Of a DNA stretch of 64,000 nucleotides, positions 46,501-52,757 are shown one piece after another. The stretch comes from Candidatus Nanohalarchaeota archaeon (GTDB lineage: Archaea; Nanohalarchaeota; Nanosalinia; Nanosalinales; JAFCCC01). The notes under the pieces were generated by a model. That model searched no databases. It was not told the DNA's origin and saw only the letters and a list, made by a program, of their open reading frames with translations. A program made the position numbers and the translations under genes. The DNA is taken from NCBI GenBank assembly GCA_017610385.1, contig JAFCCC010000002.1, forward strand, positions 1-64,000. The letters run 5' to 3'. The stretch's first letter is position 1. Every line of letters begins with the position of its first letter.

Positions 46501-47834
46501 GTACAATTTTCTGTTGTAAATGAACAGCCTGTTTCATTGCAACCACCAGTGAAATGTCTTACATTATCTTCACAATAAGGATTAATTGAACAATTATAAT
46601 CAAACAAACAGGTTATAGGGTTACAGGCATAACTGCACACCTCATTTTGTAAAATATAATCTAAATAAGTTGGTTCACATTCTTCATTAGACCCAATTAT
46701 TCCGTCTCCACAGATGCTACACTGCGGTCCACATTGATAACTGTTATTTTCTAATATTTCTTCATCAACCCAATAGGGGTTATCAATACATTCATTGGGG
46801 CTGCATGAATAATCGTGATAAAGTCTATGTTGCTTTAGGGTGCAATCATCACAGTAGGTCTCAAGGTCATCATAATAATTTAAAGTGGAACAATCTTCTG
46901 TTTCAAATGAACAACCTGCATCGCTGCATTCACCACCATAATTTCGAATATTTCCATCACAAAACGGTTCAAGAGAACATGAATCTTGATAAGTACAGGA
47001 ATTAAGTGCGTCGCAGTTATAATTGCAGGTGTTTTCAGTAATTAAGTAATTATTTGGTCCATCACAAGTTGCACCACACGAATCAATATGACATTGATAT
47101 GATTCAAAATCACATCCGTCAGTATTAGCACAATGAGTCCCCAACGGATTTGTACGATTTCCATAACATTCTTCACACCAGTCACAAGAAGGATTTGAAG
47201 TACAAGTATCTTCTCCAACACAAGTATAACATGCGTTATGATAATCTATGACTAAATGAGGTTTTTTGTTGTTATTCGTTGTTCCTTCTGTGCTATAATA
47301 TTTTTTATAGTTCATATAGCTGTTTTCATTTGTTCTTTTAACCGCTAAACTTAGTGTACTATCTGATTGGTATTCTTGAATTGTTGCATCGGTTACTGGC
47401 CACATTTGACTGCCTGTAGTACACTGAGAATTTTGGGAGATATATTGGAAATTTGTGGGAGCATTATTCCATGTAATTGATCCTTCATTCCAGTTATCAG
47501 AAACTAAATTTGTCTCATAGGGGTAAAGGGAAGAACAAGACGTTGTTGATATTAGATACATGTAAAAATTTGAAGAGTCTATTGCAACACAAGCTGGAAT
47601 TTGGTTTAAATTGAATTTCAAATATGTTCTGTAATGGTAATTTGAGCAGCTACCCCACCCAGAGTATAAATAAGAGGAAGAACCGTAATTATTGTTCTGA
47701 TTTGACGTTCCATAACCATAAACATAGGAATCATCCGTAGGATAAATAGTTGTTGTTGTAGCAAACACTTTTGTGAATGGTGCTACTAACGCTAAGAACA
47801 ATATTGAAAAAATTATAATTTTAAATAATTTCAT
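40527..47834 (-). CDS. Giant Cys-rich secreted protein: DNRLRE-like N-terminus, Cys-rich repeats, MopE-like motif, vWA domain, lamin-tail-like domain, duplicated C-terminal domain (ORF to 47960; signal peptide [25 protein letters not shown] starts at 47834)
   Basis: [15 protein letters not shown]...[26 protein letters not shown] (MIDAS); [27 protein letters not shown]...LDSWTLEDN (LTD); repeated GWNLI...WKTYSP.FPT.SDL...PG.GYW. Confidence 0.9.
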   Translation of the reverse strand: [2435 protein letters not shown]

Positions 47835-47981
47835 GTACCTTCCTCTACAATTCCCGCCCCCCAGGAGAAGTATTCTAAGATGGACTGAGTTATTAATTTT
47901 TATATATCTTAGTAATAGCCAATACAGGTGTAATGCCCTAAGAAAGAGGGTGTATCCCAAAAAAGAGGGGAGGTATTTTAG

Positions 47982-48017
47982 TATTAGAACTTCTTTTTTA
48001 TTATTAGAACTTCTTTT
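47982..48017. repeat. 16-nt direct repeat (tattagaacttctttt) x2
   Basis: 47982-47997 and 48002-48017 identical, next to 3' end of gene 48024-49808. Confidence 0.9.
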
Positions 48018-48023
48018 AAGAAA

Positions 48024-49808
48024 CTAATTCCAAAGATTCTGATTTATTCGTGGTTTATTGTTCTTTTTTAGGTTAAAGAATATTAAAACGCCGGTTATTA
48101 TGCTTAAGAGCAGTAATAAGGAATTTAGAGTCATTGAAGTTACTGTAATATTTCCTGTGAAAGAAGTTTTATTACCTTGTAAATTGCCATCGGTCTGATT
48201 TAAAGTAAGATTAGATTCATCAGAGGTTTGAATGATGTTTTCTTGAGCATCTTCGGAATTTTCTGTTTCATTTAGTTCTGTAGTCTGGTTGGATCCGCTT
48301 GTTGTTTGATTGTTTGAAGATTCTTGGATTTGTTCGGTTGTTCCGGAGTTTCCACTAGGTGCCGTTTCTGTTTGTTGCTGAGTTCCTTGATTCGTTTCAG
48401 AATTATCTGTTTCTTCTTCCGGTTCATCAATCGCTAAATCACATGCTCTTGAAATTGCTGGTTTATTTGCTTCTGTTCCGCAAGAGTTTTGATCTTCACA
48501 AGTTCTTGTTTGAAGGTTATTTGAACAACTGGTCCATTCTAAACAGTTCCATTGTTCTATACAACCAATAGTAAGTAATTCATCACCACCAACAGGTAAA
48601 GCTTCTGAACCAACATTTACAACACCATTTAAAGCTGCTGTTTGAGCAGAATCTGGTGCTTTTAATGTATAATTTAATATTGTATCTTGTATTGGTAAGT
48701 ATGGTTGTACTGGTAAAAATAACCATTTAATTGTATTTCTAGAGTCATCTAAAAATCCTGATCCCAAATCAATTACTTCAAAACCATCTGGTATTTTTTC
48801 AGATAAAATTGCGCTTGGTGGCAAATTTGACTCATCAAAATTAACATTAATTGAAATTTGGAACTCATCAGATGGATTCAGATTAGAAGGGATGATTCTG
48901 GACGTTTCAATAGAATAACCAGAAACAGAAGGGATTAGTAGTAATAAAAATAGCATGAAAATTCCTGAAATGGCCCTAAGGCTTCCTACTTTTGATTTTT
49001 TTTCTTTTTTACTTCGAAGGTTCGGATTCTTTTTAATTTGTAAATAAGTGAAAACTCCAGAAAGCATTAGAAAAATTCCTAATAAATATGGCGTTGCTTG
49101 TGTTGCCAAAATCATGCCTGTAATGGGAGTTTTGTTCGTTTGAACAGTCTGATTATTATCAGTTTCATTTAATTGTGTAGTTGTTTCATTTTGATTTTCT
49201 GCAGTGTATGTTGTATTCATTGAATTCTGAGTCTCATTTGTAGTTGTGGTTTCATTTGGAGTTTCGTTCGGATTAGATGCTGTTGCTCCACCACCCCCTG
49301 AAGAAGTACTGGTTGTTACACTACATGGCATTGCTTCTAATGGCTTATATGTTTCTGTTCCACAATGATTGCTATCAGTACAGGTTCTGTATTGATATGA
49401 TCCAGTACAAATGCTCCAAATTCCACAATTCCACGATTCTGTGCACGAAACAGTTTTAATTTCGAAAGTTGTGTTTGATTGAATGGTGGATGAAGAAGCA
49501 TAAACTGTATAAACCCCATCAACTAATGAATCAGCTAATTGAACTTGAGAATAAAAATTACCTAAAGAATCAGTTGTGGTCTGATCTAAAAAGTAGAGCT
49601 CTTGGTTTGGTTTTAAGACTTGAATCCCAATTTGCTGATTTGGATATGGATTTCCATTATCTTTTAAAGAACCTGAAATTTCAACTAAATCTTCGGGGTT
49701 ATAATTTGCTGTGTTTGTAGAAACTTCGAGAGTTTGAGCTGCAGTTACGATTCCAATAAAAACTATACTTAACAGAAATACCGAGATAAATTTACCTTTA
49801 TTAATCAT
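48024..49808 (-). CDS. Surface protein made of two tandem secreted/TM-anchored units fused in frame
   Basis: Unit 1: signal peptide, Ig-like domain, CTESWNCGIWSICTGSYQYRTC, N/T-rich linker, ITGM..TM..KK; Unit 2: second signal-like TM (ISGIFMLFLLLLIPSVSG), ectodomain, CIEQWNCLEWTSCSNNLQTRTC, linker, FTGN..TM..KK. Confidence 0.85.
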   Translation of the reverse strand: MINKGKFISVFLLSIVFIGIVTAAQTLEVSTNTANYNPEDLVEISGSLKDNGNPYPNQQIGIQVLKPNQELYFLDQTTTDSLGNFYSQVQLADSLVDGVYTVYASSSTIQSNTTFEIKTVSCTESWNCGIWSICTGSYQYRTCTDSNHCGTETYKPLEAMPCSVTTSTSSGGGGATASNPNETPNETTTTNETQNSMNTTYTAENQNETTTQLNETDNNQTVQTNKTPITGMILATQATPYLLGIFLMLSGVFTYLQIKKNPNLRSKKEKKSKVGSLRAISGIFMLFLLLLIPSVSGYSIETSRIIPSNLNPSDEFQISINVNFDESNLPPSAILSEKIPDGFEVIDLGSGFLDDSRNTIKWLFLPVQPYLPIQDTILNYTLKAPDSAQTAALNGVVNVGSEALPVGGDELLTIGCIEQWNCLEWTSCSNNLQTRTCEDQNSCGTEANKPAISRACDLAIDEPEEETDNSETNQGTQQQTETAPSGNSGTTEQIQESSNNQTTSGSNQTTELNETENSEDAQENIIQTSDESNLTLNQTDGNLQGNKTSFTGNITVTSMTLNSLLLLLSIITGVLIFFNLKKNNKPRINQNLWN

Positions 49809-49908
49809 TGCTTCCCCTCTTCACTTTAACTCTCATTCTAAACTTATAAATCTTTTGTTTCTGTTTAGTAACAATAAGTTTTTATAGTTTTAATTATTAC
49901 ATAAAATC

Positions 49909-50517
49909 ATGTCTTTAAAGTCCTCCCACATAGGTGATTCAGTAATAATAGAACCTGAACTAGTAAAAGTAGAACCATATGTAGAAAGCAAACAAGAAGC
50001 TTTTGATGAATGTCCCATCGCTGTTTTTAGATTTGTATATAATCCAGAACAAATTGTTCCTAAAATTACTAAAAGACATGGACTTAGAATTCTTTATGAA
50101 GGAACCTGCTCGGAAAATGGCAAATTAAGAGAGCGTGTTTTTTCTGCACGATTTGGAATGGAATATACGATTGCGCCAGATGATTATTGTTCATATGTTA
50201 ATATACGATTGGAACCAGGCAATAATCCGTATGAAAATTTGGTTCGAGAAAATATGAGGACTTTGAGAAATCTAGAAATATTTATGAACGGTACTACTCG
50301 ATTTAAGACGTTTAATACTATTACAGACTTTAGAAAAGCACGAAATTGGATAATAATCGAAAGAGAAGATGGTGGTTATGATGTTGAATGTGAATTTCCA
50401 AGAGAGATTCAAAGACTAGAACCACATACTGCGTTAAAGATGGACGTAGGTGACATAGTTTATCTGTTAGACAAAAATTCAGCTAACTTTCTTCAGAAAG
50501 TGAAAGACCAGCTTTAA
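49909..50517 (+). CDS. Hypothetical protein, paralogue-like to 50641-51108
   Basis: VFRFVYNPEQIVPKI...RVFSARFG...MDVGDIVYLLDKNSANFLQKV. Confidence 0.65.
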   Translation: MSLKSSHIGDSVIIEPELVKVEPYVESKQEAFDECPIAVFRFVYNPEQIVPKITKRHGLRILYEGTCSENGKLRERVFSARFGMEYTIAPDDYCSYVNIRLEPGNNPYENLVRENMRTLRNLEIFMNGTTRFKTFNTITDFRKARNWIIIEREDGGYDVECEFPREIQRLEPHTALKMDVGDIVYLLDKNSANFLQKVKDQL

Positions 50518-50640
50518 TTCTTCAGTTTGTTTTTTGAACGACTGTGCCAAATCATTTCTTATATTTTACATATTAAAATTACTATGTTTTAGTAGTGTAT
50601 TTAACATAGTTTTTTATATTTTAATACACAAATTTCACAT

Positions 50641-51108
50641 ATGAACGATGACGTAATGGTATTTAAGGCAACATATGTTCCTCAAGAAGTAATTTTTAGT
50701 ATTCCAAAGATCCGGGGTGTTGAAATTATTCGAACAAAAGAAGCAGTGTATGCTGGAGATTCTGTACGAGTTTATTTTAGTGCAAGACCTAAAAGTAAAA
50801 TATACATAGGTACCCCAAGCACAATGACTGGGGATCACATTAAAATTGAATTGAATCCTCATACACGAATTGCTCATCAAAGAGAAAGACAAATGGATAT
50901 TGATAATGCATTATATTCTTTACAGACTCTTGACCCAGAAGTAGTTTTTAGTACGTATGTGTGTCCAGTAAACTTGTACAGGTTCGATGGAGAAGGAGGT
51001 AAACCTAAAACTATAAAAATTCCTGCATATTCTACTGAAAGGATGAAAATAGGGGATATTGTGGAAATATTGGACGGAAAAGTTAGATTCCAGAGAATGT
51101 CTGGATAG
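50641..51108 (+). CDS. Hypothetical protein, paralogue-like to 49909-50517
   Basis: VFKATYVPQEVIFSIPK...RVYFSARP...MKIGDIVEILDGKVRFQRM. Confidence 0.65.
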   Translation: MNDDVMVFKATYVPQEVIFSIPKIRGVEIIRTKEAVYAGDSVRVYFSARPKSKIYIGTPSTMTGDHIKIELNPHTRIAHQRERQMDIDNALYSLQTLDPEVVFSTYVCPVNLYRFDGEGGKPKTIKIPAYSTERMKIGDIVEILDGKVRFQRMSG

Positions 51109-51112
51109 TATT

Positions 51113-51631
51113 CTAATTCTTTTTCATTTCATTCATAGAAACTGCTGTATGTAATAAAATTGAGTTAAAACGATTCACTTTAATTTTTTTCACTAATTCT
51201 TTATAATTATATGTTCTAATCTCAATATCTTCTGTTCTATCTTGTTTTATCGAATCTTTCTTAAGATCTTCTGCAACATAAAAATAGATTTTATGATTTG
51301 AAATGCACGCAGTTGGAAGCAAAAATCCCAAATATTCTAATTTTCCTGCACTGTAACCTATTTCTTCTCTAAGTTCTCGTTGGGCCGCTTGCTCAGATGT
51401 TTCATTTTCTTCTATACTTCCGGCCACTGGCTCTAAAATTCTGTCTTTTACTGCTTGTCTGTAAACATCAACTAAAACAACAGTTTGTGAATCTAAAAAT
51501 GCAAGAACACAAATCGCATCTTTCATATCAATAATGTCATAAGTATATTCACAGTTCCCTAAATCTACTTTTTCTGTTCGTAATGTAATCCAGTTTTTAT
51601 AGATTTCTTTGGTTTCAAGAATTTTCTTCAT
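51113..51631 (-). CDS. NUDIX hydrolase (ADP-ribose pyrophosphatase-like)
   Basis: EPVAGSIEENETSEQAAQRELREEIGYSAGKLEYLG Nudix box. Confidence 0.93.
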   Translation of the reverse strand: MKKILETKEIYKNWITLRTEKVDLGNCEYTYDIIDMKDAICVLAFLDSQTVVLVDVYRQAVKDRILEPVAGSIEENETSEQAAQRELREEIGYSAGKLEYLGFLLPTACISNHKIYFYVAEDLKKDSIKQDRTEDIEIRTYNYKELVKKIKVNRFNSILLHTAVSMNEMKKN

Positions 51632-51761
51632 GGTAGTCTTAATTACTCTCGCAAGATAAGTTAAATCAATTTCGGAGAAAATTAAACGACTTCAAAATAT
51701 TTTAAATTATATTTTACATACTTTTTAATAGTTTTTTTCACATACTAATTTTGTGAATTAA

Positions 51762-52001
51762 ATGTCAGATGGAGAAACTGATGGCTATAGAGAAATTCTT
51801 ATTGGGGATGGTGAACTAAGAATTAGAAGAGCTGAAATGAAATATTTCAAAGAAACAACTCCTGAGAATTTACAATCAATTTTGGATGCATGTCAGAGAT
51901 TGGAAAATGAATTTGAGTGCAATGCATATTACAGATCACTTGCACAGGCAATAACAGATCCAATAAAAATGCAATATCAAGAAGTATTAGAAGAACTTTA
52001 G
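51762..52001 (+). CDS. Small hypothetical protein
   Basis: 79-aa charged ORF, ends overlap convergent gene by 4 nt. Confidence 0.5.
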   Translation: MSDGETDGYREILIGDGELRIRRAEMKYFKETTPENLQSILDACQRLENEFECNAYYRSLAQAITDPIKMQYQEVLEEL

Positions 52002-52672
52002 AAGAGAGTATTATCGTGGAAGTGATTAACTTCAAAATAGTCTATAGAGTAAATGCCTTTTGCTGCAACAAAAATTCTGTACTGCCCACTTAAAGAAGTT
52101 GGCGGGAGTGTAAAATAAACTACGTAATTTCCATTTTCATTTGTTGAAATTTGATCTAAAAAAACAGGACCATAATTAGAATTAATAACTTGAATTGCAA
52201 TTGGTTCATTTGCAATTGGTTCTGAATCATACAAAGTTCCTCCAATTGCAACTAATTCATTTGAATTAAAACTCTCTTTATTTACGTTTATTGTCAAAGT
52301 TTTAGTGTTCTTTACTACTTCAAAAGTCACTTCTCTTATTTGATTTCCATTCGTAACATAAACTGTGTAAAATCCTTCGAGAGAATTTTCATTTAATTGG
52401 AATATGTCTTCAAAGTAGCCGTTTGCATCTGTTTTAATTTGATTTACATGATACATTCCTACGGGTGTTGTGATTTGAATGCCTATGTCTTGACTTATAT
52501 CTGGTTCTCCGTTAGATAACAAAGTTCCACTAATCTTGACAGAACTACCTAAAGCATAAACTGAATGATCTGTGTTTACTTCTAAAGAGTAGCTATATGG
52601 TTGAATTGCGAGAATAAGTTGTGTTGAAATAAGAATTAATGGAATGAGTAATAGCAGTAACGCTTTTTTCAT
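51998..52672 (-). CDS. Secreted protein with two MG2/Ig-like domains
   Basis: Signal peptide; two copies of the V.I.GTL...G.P...IGIQ...G.Y...F.L...SL.G.Y.VYV pattern. Confidence 0.8.
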   Translation of the reverse strand: MKKALLLLLIPLILISTQLILAIQPYSYSLEVNTDHSVYALGSSVKISGTLLSNGEPDISQDIGIQITTPVGMYHVNQIKTDANGYFEDIFQLNENSLEGFYTVYVTNGNQIREVTFEVVKNTKTLTINVNKESFNSNELVAIGGTLYDSEPIANEPIAIQVINSNYGPVFLDQISTNENGNYVVYFTLPPTSLSGQYRIFVAAKGIYSIDYFEVNHFHDNTLF

Positions 52673-52757
52673 TATGAGGAATTATATTCGTGATTGAGTA
52701 CACTTGTTTATGCTGCTTTTATTGTATGGATAGTTGATAAGTAAGCATCATAATTGC

